NCBI RefSeq assembly: GCF_900096565.1
Contig: NZ_FMYP01000021.1
Span: forward strand, 1 to 54,368
Source of the DNA: Williamwhitmania taraxaci
GTDB taxonomy: Bacteria; Bacteroidota; Bacteroidia; Bacteroidales; Williamwhitmaniaceae
Length of the DNA stretch: 54,368 nt
Direction: 5' to 3'
The notes under the pieces are model-generated. The model saw only the letters and a program-made list of their open reading frames with translations. It had not been told where the DNA came from and did not search any database. The translations under genes were made by a program, and so were the position numbers. Every line of letters begins with the position of its first letter. The first letter of the stretch is position 1. Below are positions 47,491 through 54,368 of this stretch, piece after piece.

Positions 47491-48018
47491 ATGGAAAAAA
47501 GAGTCGGCTTTGGAATTCGCTTAGGTGCTTATCTTATTGATTTAGTAATTGCAGGAATTTTAGCATCAATTCTCAGTATTGTTTTTGCAGGGCTATTTGC
47601 AACAATTGGTGCTGGAGTGGGTAATGCAAGTGGCGAAGAATATGGTGCTGCTGCCGGAGGTATTGTAGGTTTTATTGCAGGATTAACTGCCGGATTTATG
47701 GTTGCTGTTCCCCTATACTTTCTTATGGAAGCATTTCTTGGCTATACCCTAGGCAAGTTAATTCTTGGTATCGCTATTGCTAAAGAAGATGGCACAAAGG
47801 GTGATATCAAAGATTTCTTCCTCCGCTATGCTATCAAAAATAGCGGAACTCTTCTTGCATTGCTAGGTTTACTTACTCTTAGCTTCATCGGAACGCTGGG
47901 TACTATTGCTTCACTTGCAATCTTTGTTGGATGCTTCTTTGTACTTGCAGATAAAAAACAATCGTTCCACGACATGCTTTCAAAGACTGCAGTTTTCAAA
48001 AAAGAGGATATTGCTTAG
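47491..48018 (+). CDS. RDD family membrane protein
   Basis: A 175-residue RDD-family protein. The name motif is RLGAYLIDLVIAG at residues 10-22. Helix one is near 14-38 and more hydrophobic, Gly-rich helices lie near 55-80 and 110-145. The motif LGYTLGKLILGIAI, common to the family, is near residue 83. RDD proteins are thought to be small ion or compatible-solute transporters or membrane assembly proteins; no function is assigned here. It is a single-gene unit that ends in the terminator at 48040-48065. Confidence 0.88.
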   Translation: MEKRVGFGIRLGAYLIDLVIAGILASILSIVFAGLFATIGAGVGNASGEEYGAAAGGIVGFIAGLTAGFMVAVPLYFLMEAFLGYTLGKLILGIAIAKEDGTKGDIKDFFLRYAIKNSGTLLALLGLLTLSFIGTLGTIASLAIFVGCFFVLADKKQSFHDMLSKTAVFKKEDIA

Positions 48019-48039
48019 ATTTTCTTAAAATGCGTTTTG

Positions 48040-48065
48040 AAGGCCTCCCCTGTGGAGGCCTTTTT
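48040..48065 (+). terminator. terminator of the RDD gene
   Basis: AAGGCCTCC/GGAGGCCTT (9 bp, 5-nt loop) followed by a T run (48061-48065), 21 bp after the RDD stop. It shows that the frame open from 48037 is not the true start of the peptidase gene. Confidence 0.9.
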
Positions 48066-48153
48066 CGTTAAACAAAAACTTAGACCTTTTCCATTGCTTC
48101 TTTATCCACAAAGCCTTAACTTGGGCACCAAATACCTTAAATCAATACGCCAT

Positions 48154-50241
48154 ATGAGAAAAAGTATAATCATCCTTGCCACTGGGCTTGCACTCTTTGG
48201 TTGCAAACCTAAAGAAGCAGAAGTTTCTGTGATTGGAAAGCCCGATCTCAAACTCACCTCCACTACCCTAACCCCCGAAGTGCTCTGGTCGTTCGGCCGA
48301 TTGGGCGACACAAAGGTTTCCCCCGATGGAAAGCAAATTGCCTACACCGTAACTTACTACAGTATTTCCGAAAATAAGGGGAACGCCGAAATCTACATTA
48401 TGAATGCAGATGGATCGGATAAGAAGCAGCTCACCAAGACTCCTAAAAGCGAGTTTGGGCTAGAGTGGAAGGCCGATGGATCGAGCCTCTACTTCATGAG
48501 CGCAGAGACAGGAAACCCTGAACTCTTCAGCATCAAGCCTGACGGTTCGGATAGAACGCAGCTTACCCATCTCGACAAACCTATTACCAACTACTTGGTT
48601 TCGCCAGCTGGTGGCAAAATACTGCTTACCATCGACACCAAGGTGGATACCTCCACTGCCGACCGTTACCCCGATCTCGACAAATCCGATGGAATGGTTA
48701 TTACCGACTTGATGTATCGCCACTGGGATAGCTGGGAAGATGGCAGCTACCAACACATTTACATTGCCGATTTTGATGGCAGCAAGATAGGCGAACCTCA
48801 AGACATAATGCCCGGCGAAGCATGGGATTCCCCACTGATGCCTTTTGGTGGAATTGACGAAATCAGCTGGAGCCCCGATGGCAAATCGGTTGCCTATACC
48901 TGCAAGAAGCAAAAGGGCAAGGATTACGCCTTCTCCACCAACTCCGACATCTACCTCTATAACCTCGAGAGCAAGGAGACCAAGAACCTAACCGAAGGCA
49001 TGCCCGGCTACGATCGTGTACCAGTATTCACCCCTCAAGGCGATAAAATGCTTTGGGTGAGCATGGCCCGCGGTGGCTTTGAGGCCGATCGTGAGCGTCT
49101 TTTCTGCCTCGATTTTAAAACTGGCGAAAAGAAGGAGCTACTTCCTAATTTCGACCATAGCCCTGCAAGTTTGAGCTTTACCGCCGATGGCAAAACCCTC
49201 TACTTTGTTACCGGTATCGATGCCACCTTCCAGGTTTACGGCCTCAACATGGATAACCTTGAACTAAAACCCATCACCAAGGGATGGCACGACTACCACA
49301 GCGTGGAGGTTGCCGGCAATACCCTCGTGGGCACCAAGGTATCCATTGTTAAACCAGCCGAGATTTACACGATCGATCCTACCAGCGGAACGGAGACCGA
49401 GCTAAGCTTTATCAATAAAGAGTTGCTCGATCAGCTCCACATGCCCAAGGTTACCCAACGCATGATTAAGACCAGCGACGGCATGTTGATGCCAACGTGG
49501 GTAATCCTTCCTCCCGATTTCGATAGCACCAAGAAATACCCCGCGCTGCTTTACTGCGAAGGCGGCCCTCAAAGCCCCGTAAGCCAATTCTGGAGCTACC
49601 GCTGGAACTTTAGCATCATGGCCAGCAACGGTTATGTAATTGTTGCCCCAAGCCGTCGCGGCGTGCTCACTCTAGGTCAAAAGTGGACCGATGCAATCAG
49701 CAAGGATCACGGAGGTCAGGAGATGCGCGACCTACTTTGCGCCATTGATGAGGTAAAGCAGGAACCTTGGGTAGATGCGGACAACCTTGGTGCTACCGGT
49801 GCCAGCTATGGAGGATATACCGTTTACTGGCTTGCAGGCAACCACCACAAGCGATTTAAAGCATTCCTCTCGCACTGCGGCGTGTTTAACTCCGAAATGG
49901 AGTATATGACCACGGACGAAATGTTTTTCGACAGCTGGGAAATGGGCGGTGCACCTTGGGAAACCAACAATAAGGTAGCCATGAAGAGCTTTTCACAAAG
50001 CCCTCATAAGTTTGTAAAAAACTGGGACACTCCAATCCTTATTATTGAAGGCGGTAACGACTTCCGAATTCCTTACACCCAAGGGATGGCAGCCTTTAAT
50101 ACAGCACAGGAGCTAGGCGTTCCTAGCAAATTCCTCTTCTTTCCGAGCGAAAGCCACTGGGTGCTAAAACCCCAAAACGGCATTCTCTGGCAGCGTGAGT
50201 ACTTTGCCTGGTTCGACAAATGGCTTAAAGTGAAGAAGTAA
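48154..50241 (+). CDS. S9 family prolyl-oligopeptidase-type lipoprotein
   Basis: A 695-residue exported peptidase from the ATG at 48154. The signal sequence MRKSIIILATGLALFGC ends in a lipobox Cys17, so it is probably lipid-anchored in the periplasm or outer membrane. Residues about 60-420 form the PD40-type beta-propeller (VSPDGKQIAYTV, ISWSPDGKSVAYTC). The alpha/beta hydrolase domain holds the catalytic triad: Ser551 in GASYGGY, Asp636 in IEGGNDFRIPYTQ and His668 in SESHWVLKP. This is the dipeptidyl-peptidase V / acylaminoacyl-peptidase branch (S9C-like). It cuts small peptides for nutrition. A single gene with its own terminator. Confidence 0.92.
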   Translation: MRKSIIILATGLALFGCKPKEAEVSVIGKPDLKLTSTTLTPEVLWSFGRLGDTKVSPDGKQIAYTVTYYSISENKGNAEIYIMNADGSDKKQLTKTPKSEFGLEWKADGSSLYFMSAETGNPELFSIKPDGSDRTQLTHLDKPITNYLVSPAGGKILLTIDTKVDTSTADRYPDLDKSDGMVITDLMYRHWDSWEDGSYQHIYIADFDGSKIGEPQDIMPGEAWDSPLMPFGGIDEISWSPDGKSVAYTCKKQKGKDYAFSTNSDIYLYNLESKETKNLTEGMPGYDRVPVFTPQGDKMLWVSMARGGFEADRERLFCLDFKTGEKKELLPNFDHSPASLSFTADGKTLYFVTGIDATFQVYGLNMDNLELKPITKGWHDYHSVEVAGNTLVGTKVSIVKPAEIYTIDPTSGTETELSFINKELLDQLHMPKVTQRMIKTSDGMLMPTWVILPPDFDSTKKYPALLYCEGGPQSPVSQFWSYRWNFSIMASNGYVIVAPSRRGVLTLGQKWTDAISKDHGGQEMRDLLCAIDEVKQEPWVDADNLGATGASYGGYTVYWLAGNHHKRFKAFLSHCGVFNSEMEYMTTDEMFFDSWEMGGAPWETNNKVAMKSFSQSPHKFVKNWDTPILIIEGGNDFRIPYTQGMAAFNTAQELGVPSKFLFFPSESHWVLKPQNGILWQREYFAWFDKWLKVKK

Positions 50242-50318
50242 AAAGTAAAAGGATGGCAAGTGCGAATACGTAAGTTTAACAGCAATTAGCCACCTTTTAG
50301 ATAAAACAGAATGATAAC

Positions 50319-50348
50319 AGGGGGCTGCATCGCAAGATGTGGCCCTTT
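50319..50348 (+). terminator. terminator after the S9 peptidase gene
   Basis: AGGGGGCTGCATC pairs with GATGTGGCCCTTT over 13 bp with G-U pairs and a 4-nt loop (GCAA), followed by GTTTATTT. Confidence 0.7.
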
Positions 50349-50395
50349 GTTTATTTGACGACAAGCCGACTATAGGTAAAATAGAAAATGTTTTG

Positions 50396-50403
50396 TAGAT
50401 TTG
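50396..50403 (+). promoter_or_regulatory. candidate -7 element for the secreted hypothetical protein
   Basis: TAGATTTG fits TAnnTTTG exactly, about 57 bp before the start at 50460. No TTG is found at the -33 spacing. Confidence 0.35.
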
Positions 50404-50459
50404 ATACGAAAACGGCTGAAGGGAAAATTAAATTTGATTTATAAATCCGAACCTTTACG

Positions 50460-51158
50460 ATGAAAGTGTCAATGTTTATTATCGCATTTCTATTTATTCA
50501 AGCAATCACAAACGGACAAGATAAGACCGATAAAAATACATCATCACGATGTTTCATTGCCGATGTATTCATGAAATTACCTTTTACTAGCCTAAATGAA
50601 GAAGAGAAAAAGGAATTACTTAAGAATACAGAAAGAGTATTAGATGAAGAAAGGCAAACAATAGAAATAGATACTATCAATAATTTCATCTTCATTCAAT
50701 CTTGTTTTATAGAAAGTATGACAATGCCCTGTGAGAATTACTACATAAGGTCATACCTGCAGAAAAAGAATGTATACAAAATAGTTTACTCGAATAGTTC
50801 CACTTGTTTTGCTGATAAACACCAGCAAGAACTTGAAGTATATGAGTATAATTTAGGCACAAAAGTCCTCATGAAAGATACAACTGAATACAAAGTGCTC
50901 AAACTATCACTGAAAGATTTCTTCAAAGTCAACACGCCAGAAATAGTATTGGCAAAATATTCTGAAAATGTTAGTCCTATATATACGTTTAATGGGAAAA
51001 GGATATCGTGCTATATATCTGATGCTGGATATTCAAACACTTTACGTAATGAACCATGGTTAAAAGGGCGTGATATCGAAATTGAATGGGATGGAAACAC
51101 TTTTCTTATAATAAAGTTTATACCATACAATGATGACAACAAGTCATTTGAAGAATAA
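50460..51158 (+). CDS. hypothetical secreted protein (232 aa)
   Basis: I do not recognise this protein. It starts with a probable signal peptide (MKVSMFIIAFLFIQAITNG, cleavage near QDK), so it should be exported. The mature part of about 210 residues is Lys- and Glu-rich with four Cys and no clear domain. Codon use is more AT-rich than its neighbours, which may mean recent arrival or weak expression. It ends in the terminator at 51183-51214, which is part of the repeat copied from the helicase gene. Confidence 0.7.
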   Translation: MKVSMFIIAFLFIQAITNGQDKTDKNTSSRCFIADVFMKLPFTSLNEEEKKELLKNTERVLDEERQTIEIDTINNFIFIQSCFIESMTMPCENYYIRSYLQKKNVYKIVYSNSSTCFADKHQQELEVYEYNLGTKVLMKDTTEYKVLKLSLKDFFKVNTPEIVLAKYSENVSPIYTFNGKRISCYISDAGYSNTLRNEPWLKGRDIEIEWDGNTFLIIKFIPYNDDNKSFEE

Positions 51159-51182
51159 GAGATACCATCATCCCCCCCAACA

Positions 51183-51214
51183 AAAAAACCGCCCCAATCA
51201 AGGGCGGTTTTTTT
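51183..51214. terminator. terminator, copy A of the helicase-end repeat
   Basis: AAAAAACCGCCC and GGGCGGTTTTTT arms with a 7-8 nt loop; works on either strand. Nearly the same as the helicase terminator at 52149-52179; the loop differs by two bases. Here it serves the secreted protein gene. Confidence 0.8.
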
Positions 51215-51304
51215 ATATCGTTGGAATATCAACTATCGGTTCGAAGACCTGCGCTTGCTGCCACGATCGTCGGGGCGGCTGCTGCGGCTTGGACCACGTC
51301 CATC
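51183..51304 (-). repeat. 122-bp direct repeat, copy A: duplicated helicase gene 3' end
   Basis: 118 of 122 bases match 52149-52270, which is the terminator, stop codon and last ~24 codons of the DEAD-box helicase gene. On the minus strand copy A still encodes the last 23 residues with one change (DDRGSKRRSSNR against [12 protein letters not shown]) and the stop. Similarity ends sharply at 51304. Confidence 0.92.
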
Positions 51305-51354
51305 TTAGTAACTGCCACGGTGCCATCAGTAACAACCATCCTAAAAATCAGAGC

Positions 51355-51381
51355 CAATAGTTCCCGTATCGAGAACTATTG
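51355..51381 (+). promoter_or_regulatory. palindromic operator upstream of higBA
   Basis: A 27-bp near-perfect palindrome with exact 9-bp arms CAATAGTTC (51355-51363) and GAACTATTG (51373-51381). It ends one base before the -7 element, covering the -33 region. This is the expected place for a HigA-binding site that represses the toxin-antitoxin operon. Confidence 0.65.
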
Positions 51382-51382
51382 C

Positions 51383-51390
51383 TATCTTTG
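51383..51390 (+). promoter_or_regulatory. -7 element of the higBA promoter
   Basis: TATCTTTG matches TAnnTTTG exactly, 19 bp before the higB start codon. The -33 region lies inside the palindrome at 51355-51381. Confidence 0.6.
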
Positions 51391-51408
51391 CATTTGGAAA
51401 GAAGAATA

Positions 51409-51705
51409 ATGGAAAGGATTTTTGGGAAAAGCACGCTGAGAGAGTATTGGGAACATGCCCCAGACTCAGAACAATACCTGAAAACTTGGTGCGACACAGC
51501 TATGAGTTCTTCGTGGAAATCGCCAAATGAAGTGAAAACCACCTATGCGAATGCAAGCATTCTGAAAGACAGCAGGATTGTATTCAACATAAAGGGAAAT
51601 TCATACAGACTTATAGCAAAATTCAACTTTGAGAAACAGTGGATTTTTATCCGGTTTATTGGAACTCATTCCGAATATGACAAGATTGATGCGAACTCGA
51701 TTTAA
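51409..51705 (+). CDS. higB: HigB family mRNA-interferase toxin
   Basis: A 98-residue RelE/HigB-type toxin (HigB_toxin family) from the ATG at 51409. Conserved blocks are LREYWEHAPDSEQYLKTW, WKSPNEVKTTYANASILKD and RIVFNIKGNSYRLIAKFNF with the C-terminal WIFIRFIGTHSEYDKID, where the His and Lys/Arg residues of the nuclease site lie. It cuts mRNA on the ribosome unless held by HigA. higA starts 12 bp after its stop. The whole module is enclosed by the helicase-end repeats. Confidence 0.93.
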   Translation: MERIFGKSTLREYWEHAPDSEQYLKTWCDTAMSSSWKSPNEVKTTYANASILKDSRIVFNIKGNSYRLIAKFNFEKQWIFIRFIGTHSEYDKIDANSI

Positions 51706-51716
51706 AAATTAGAATT

Positions 51717-52085
51717 ATGGAACTGAAACCGATAAAGAGTGAAACCGATTACCAATCTGCCTTAAAGCGATTGGAATTAGTTTTTGATGCCCCAACCAGT
51801 ACTCCAGAAAGCGACGAAGCCGATATTTTGGGACTCATGGTTGACGAATACGAAAAGAAACACTACCGCATCGAAGCCCCAGACCCCATTGAGGCAATTA
51901 AAATCCGCATGGAAGAATTACACCTTAAACAAGTGGATTTAGTCGCTGAAATTGGAGGGAAAAGCAGGGTCTCTGAAATACTGAATCGCAAAAGGAAATT
52001 AACGGTTGAAATGATTAGGAATCTGAGCCATAAGCTTAACCTTTCGCCAGAATTACTAATTGCAGACTATCAACTAACGAGATAA
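51717..52085 (+). CDS. higA: HigA family antitoxin
   Basis: A 122-residue antitoxin. The N-terminal ~55 residues are acidic and should wrap the toxin. The C-terminal ~60 residues are an XRE-type helix-turn-helix (KQVDLVAEIGGKSRVSEILN, then RKLTVEMIRNLSHKLNL). It neutralises HigB and should repress the operon through the palindrome at 51355-51381. The toxin-first order is typical of hig modules. Confidence 0.93.
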   Translation: MELKPIKSETDYQSALKRLELVFDAPTSTPESDEADILGLMVDEYEKKHYRIEAPDPIEAIKIRMEELHLKQVDLVAEIGGKSRVSEILNRKRKLTVEMIRNLSHKLNLSPELLIADYQLTR

Positions 52086-52148
52086 AATAAGCACGGTTGG
52101 TAATATGCCACCGGCAATACAGGCAAGCATAGCCGCGATCGTTAAACC

Positions 52149-52179
52149 AAAAAACCGCCCCTTTCAAGGGCGGTTTTTT
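52149..52179. terminator. terminator of the DEAD-box helicase gene
   Basis: AAAAAACCGCCC/GGGCGGTTTTTT with a 7-nt loop, 20 bp after the helicase stop. T runs on both strands; it also ends higBA transcription from the other side. Confidence 0.85.
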
Positions 52180-52270
52180 TATATCGTTGGAATATCAACT
52201 ATCGGTTCGAAGACCTGCGCTCGCTGCCACGATCGTCGGGGCGGCTGCTGCGGCTCGGACCACGTCCATC
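52149..52270 (-). repeat. 122-bp direct repeat, copy B: helicase gene 3' end in place
   Basis: The original-looking copy, continuous with the helicase reading frame. Differs from 51183-51304 at four positions, two in the terminator loop and two in codons (one changes Glu to Lys in the other copy). Confidence 0.92.
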
Positions 52271-53518
52271 CTGATGTCCACGACGGCGTTCGTCGGGGCT
52301 GGAGCGACGCTCTTCGCCTGCACGAGGCTTGCCTATGCCACGAAAACCACCCCGAGCAAATGCTGCTGCCGGAGCTGGTGACGATGATGCGTAGGGATGA
52401 TCCTTTACTACCGGTATCGACTTACCAATCAATTTTTCAATATCCTTTAGGAATGCACGCTCCTCTGCATCGCAAAACGAAATGGCCTGACCCTCATGAC
52501 CTGCTCGGCCGGTACGGCCAATTCGGTGTACATAGGTTTCGGGTACGTTGGGCAACTCAAAGTTGATTACGTGCGATAGCTCGTCGATATCGATACCGCG
52601 TGCTGCAATATCGGTAGCAACTAAAGCCTTGATTTTTCTGTTCTTAAATCGCTCCAATGCTCCCTGACGGGCATTCTGCGACTTGTTACCATGAATGGCC
52701 TCGGCCGTTACGCCGTTCTTATCGAGGATACGAACAACCTTATCGGCGCCGTGTTTAGTACGAGTGAAAATTAGCGCTGAGGTTACATTCTCCCCCGTTA
52801 GTAGGTGTAGAAGTAGACCATTTTTGCTACCCTTATCCACATAGTAAAGGGATTGATCGATAATATCGGCGGTTGAAGCCTGAGGTGTAACTTCTACCCG
52901 AGCAGGATCGGTAAGTATTGATGAGGCAAGCTTGGTTATGGCCGGTGGCATGGTAGCCGAGAAAAACAGCGTCTGGCGCTCCTTGGGAATTATCGCAATA
53001 ATGCGTTTAACATCATGAATAAAGCCCATGTCGAGCATGCGATCCGCCTCGTCCAAAACAAAGATATCGATTTGTCGAAGGTTGATAAACTTCTGATTCA
53101 CCAAGTCGAGCAACCGGCCCGGGGTAGCAATAAGAATATCTACGCCCCGCTTAAGGGCTAAGGTTTGCTGATACTGCGATACGCCGCCAAAAACTACGGT
53201 ATGTGTAAGGCCTGTGTGTCGTCCGTAGGAGGAAAAACTCTCGCCAATTTGAATAGCCAACTCACGCGTCGGTGTAACAATCAGCGCTTTGATGCGGCTC
53301 GGTTCGTTTCGGAGTTTACGCTTCTCGTGAAGGATTTGCAAAATTGGAATAGCAAATGCAGCTGTTTTTCCCGTTCCGGTTTGTGCACAGCCGATAAGGT
53401 CTTGGCCTTGAAGTACTATTGGAATTGCTTGTTCTTGAATAGGGGTTGGGATGGTGTAACCTTCAGTAACTAGAGCCCTTTGAATCGGCTCAATAAGATT
53501 TAAATTTTTAAAGGACAT
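52199..53518 (-). CDS. DEAD-box RNA helicase (RhlE-like)
   Basis: A 439-residue DEAD-box helicase. All core motifs are present in order: Q motif region [20 protein letters not shown], motif I AQTGTGKT, motif Ia PTRELAIQ, motif II DEAD in [13 protein letters not shown], motif III SAT, motif [14 protein letters not shown], motif [13 protein letters not shown] and motif [12 protein letters not shown]. The last ~70 residues are an Arg/Ser/Asp/Gly-rich tail typical of RhlE-type proteins that binds RNA. It unwinds RNA in ribosome assembly or RNA decay. It is a single-gene unit. Its 3' end is the source of the repeat upstream of higBA. Confidence 0.94.
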   Translation of the reverse strand: MSFKNLNLIEPIQRALVTEGYTIPTPIQEQAIPIVLQGQDLIGCAQTGTGKTAAFAIPILQILHEKRKLRNEPSRIKALIVTPTRELAIQIGESFSSYGRHTGLTHTVVFGGVSQYQQTLALKRGVDILIATPGRLLDLVNQKFINLRQIDIFVLDEADRMLDMGFIHDVKRIIAIIPKERQTLFFSATMPPAITKLASSILTDPARVEVTPQASTADIIDQSLYYVDKGSKNGLLLHLLTGENVTSALIFTRTKHGADKVVRILDKNGVTAEAIHGNKSQNARQGALERFKNRKIKALVATDIAARGIDIDELSHVINFELPNVPETYVHRIGRTGRAGHEGQAISFCDAEERAFLKDIEKLIGKSIPVVKDHPYASSSPAPAAAFARGGFRGIGKPRAGEERRSSPDERRRGHQDGRGPSRSSRPDDRGSERRSSNR

Positions 53519-53717
53519 AGATTGTTATTGTAAAGGCTAGCCCAATTCAAAGAAAGAAGGAACCTTTTAATTAAAATAAACCGCAAAGTAACCTATAAAC
53601 ATCGAGATAAGCACATTTGTTTGACAGATATTTTACAAACACACCTCTTCAACGGATAAAAGAGCCCCATAGCCACGCATATAATACACAGATTTACACC
53701 TCTATTAAGAAAAGCGG

Positions 53718-54059
53718 CTACCCCTGCTCCAAACTATCAATTAGTTGCCGTACCTGCTCCAGCTTCTCCACCGGAAGCTTATGCAGCTGGCCCGCAATGT
53801 TTGCTTGCAGCTCGGTTCGCCTGAGCAACCTCAGCGGATGAGCTTCCGGCAAATCATCGGCCGAGCCATCAACAGTAAGCAGATCGTTGGGAGTGCAGTA
53901 AAAGGCCTTGCACAGGCGCTCCATAAGCTCGAAACTGATGCGCTGCTGATCAATACGCACAAGGCGGCCGATGGTATGGTAAGGAAAACCGTGCTTGGTA
54001 AGGTAGCGCGAGAGACTTTCGATGCCCTTCTCTTTGCAAATGCGTGGTAGTAGATAAAA
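53718..54059 (-). pseudogene. helix-turn-helix (XRE/Cro-type) regulator, 5' end removed by IS21
   Basis: About 114 residues of a host protein. The first part has an HTH of the Cro/CI type seen in small Bacteroidota regulators (ICKEKGIESLSRYLTKHG, then RISFELMERLCKAFYC and TPNDLL), followed by about 45 helical residues rich in Leu, Gln and Glu. The natural start is missing: upstream the frame passes into the IS21 end repeats at about 54058. The frame stays open through the repeats to an ATG at 54203, giving a possible 161-residue chimera with a repeated Trp/Arg/Asn-rich N-terminus made by IS DNA. Only the first few residues of the host gene may be lost, so it could still work. Confidence 0.7.
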
Positions 54060-54195
54060 CGGTCGAAGTTGTGCCACCCATTTCGGTTCAAGTTGTGCCA
54101 GGCGTTTCGGTCGAAGTTGTGCCACTTTTTTAGGTGCATTTAGGCTATTGTTTCGGTCGAAGTTGCGCCACCCGTTTCGACGCAAATTGCGCCAT
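54058..54195 (+). repeat. IS21 left-end terminal repeats (5 copies)
   Basis: Five ~21-bp units lie at 54058-54077 (outermost, truncated), 54081-54101, 54105-54125, 54151-54171 and 54175-54195, with a step of 24 bp within the groups. The best unit is TTTCGGTCGAAGTTGTGCCAC; the last one is diverged. They precede istA, as transposase binding sites do. Confidence 0.8.
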
Positions 54196-54249
54196 TGAGC
54201 CATTGAAAGGAATGATTTCTATCTTATCGCTGAAACTTAAATCAGGGAT

Positions 54250-54368
54250 ATGGCCGCAAAGAAGATAGATATCATGGATGTACGACAATTAATTCAGTTA
54301 AAAATCAAAGGAGAAAGCAACCGCAGCTGTTCTTCAAGTTTAGCCATACACCGCAATACGGTAAATTA
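54250..54368 (+). CDS. istA: IstA-like IS21 transposase, 5' fragment (cut by window edge)
   Basis: The frame from the ATG at 54250 runs to the end of the window (39 residues). It begins MAAKKIDIMDVRQLIQLKIK and continues into the N-terminal helix-turn-helix with SLAIHRNTVN, as in IS21-family transposases of Bacteroidota. The DDE catalytic domain would follow outside the window. The repeats at 54058-54195 lie directly upstream. Confidence 0.85.
   Translation, partial: MAAKKIDIMDVRQLIQLKIKGESNRSCSSSLAIHRNTVN

Larger units (their letters stand above)
54058..54368 (+). mobile_element. IS21-family element, left (istA) end, cut by window edge
   Basis: Terminal repeats followed by the istA start. 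Same orientation as the element at the left edge of the window. The end repeats differ in the middle from those on the left, so the two may be different IS21 relatives or just left and right ends of one kind. Confidence 0.8.

Noticed and set aside
47288-47524. 78-codon open frame after carB
   Set aside because: It covers the gap and overlaps the RDD gene in another frame; no ribosome site and no domain.
52105-52566. 153-codon open frame on the plus strand opposite the helicase end
   Set aside because: It is the complement of the Arg/Ser-rich helicase tail, and a matching false frame appears over the repeat copy at 51130-51360.

Overview
The window is a piece of a Bacteroidota chromosome, most likely from Bacteroidales or a close relative. 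Evidence for this is the FecI/FecR/STN surface-signalling genes, the carboxypeptidase-regulatory-like surface proteins, the PD40/TPR envelope protein, the biotin carboxylase/BCCP/carboxyltransferase trio, and several promoters of the Bacteroidota form TTG-N19/20-TAnnTTTG. I cannot name a genus. Both edges lie inside IS21-family elements in the same orientation: the 3' end of istB on the left and the 5' end of istA on the right. Each element has cut a host gene (a DUF454 membrane protein on the left, a helix-turn-helix regulator on the right), which is also what contig ends in a repeated IS would look like.

Layout. 0.3-5.7 kb: DUF454 remnant, an unrecognised small gene, then a two-gene operon of a PHP-domain/GT4 glycosyltransferase fusion and a cytoplasmic GH13 alpha-glucosidase, closed by a large hairpin. 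5.7-15.5 kb (minus strand): creD, a soluble multi-PAS/PocR hybrid kinase whose receiver lacks the phospho-accepting Asp, a chemoreceptor-CheW pair, and a FucP/GluP-type sugar transporter. 15.6-24.1 kb (minus): VOC protein, uppP, a methyltransferase, a CNNM/HlyC membrane protein, an OsmC protein, and the three-gene acyl-CoA carboxylase. 24.3-28.9 kb (minus): an ECF sigma factor/FecR/STN cassette with two related surface proteins. 29.2-32.6 kb (plus): MMPL exporter, YciI protein, methyltransferase. 32.8-37.0 kb (minus): two more chemoreceptors with different sensor domains. 37.2-37.6 kb: a tRNA-Ser/Pro/Pro operon with clear promoter and terminator. 37.7-42.2 kb (minus): a PD40/SPOR-like envelope protein, ClpS, NfeD and flotillin FloA in one operon. 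42.5-47.3 kb (plus): carA-carB behind a roughly 410-nt leader that ends in a strong terminator. 47.5-51.2 kb: RDD protein, S9 peptidase lipoprotein, secreted unknown protein. 51.2-53.5 kb: a higBA toxin-antitoxin pair set between two direct copies of the 3' end and terminator of a DEAD-box helicase gene.

Most of the window is ordinary chromosomal housekeeping and envelope biology. The points most worth following are the carAB leader as a possible attenuator, the PHP-GT4/GH13 operon, the STN protein without a beta-barrel in a FecI/FecR cassette, the higBA module between helicase-tail repeats with a palindromic operator, the ClpS-NfeD-flotillin operon, and the IS21 insertions whose terminal repeats stay open in frame with the genes they cut.
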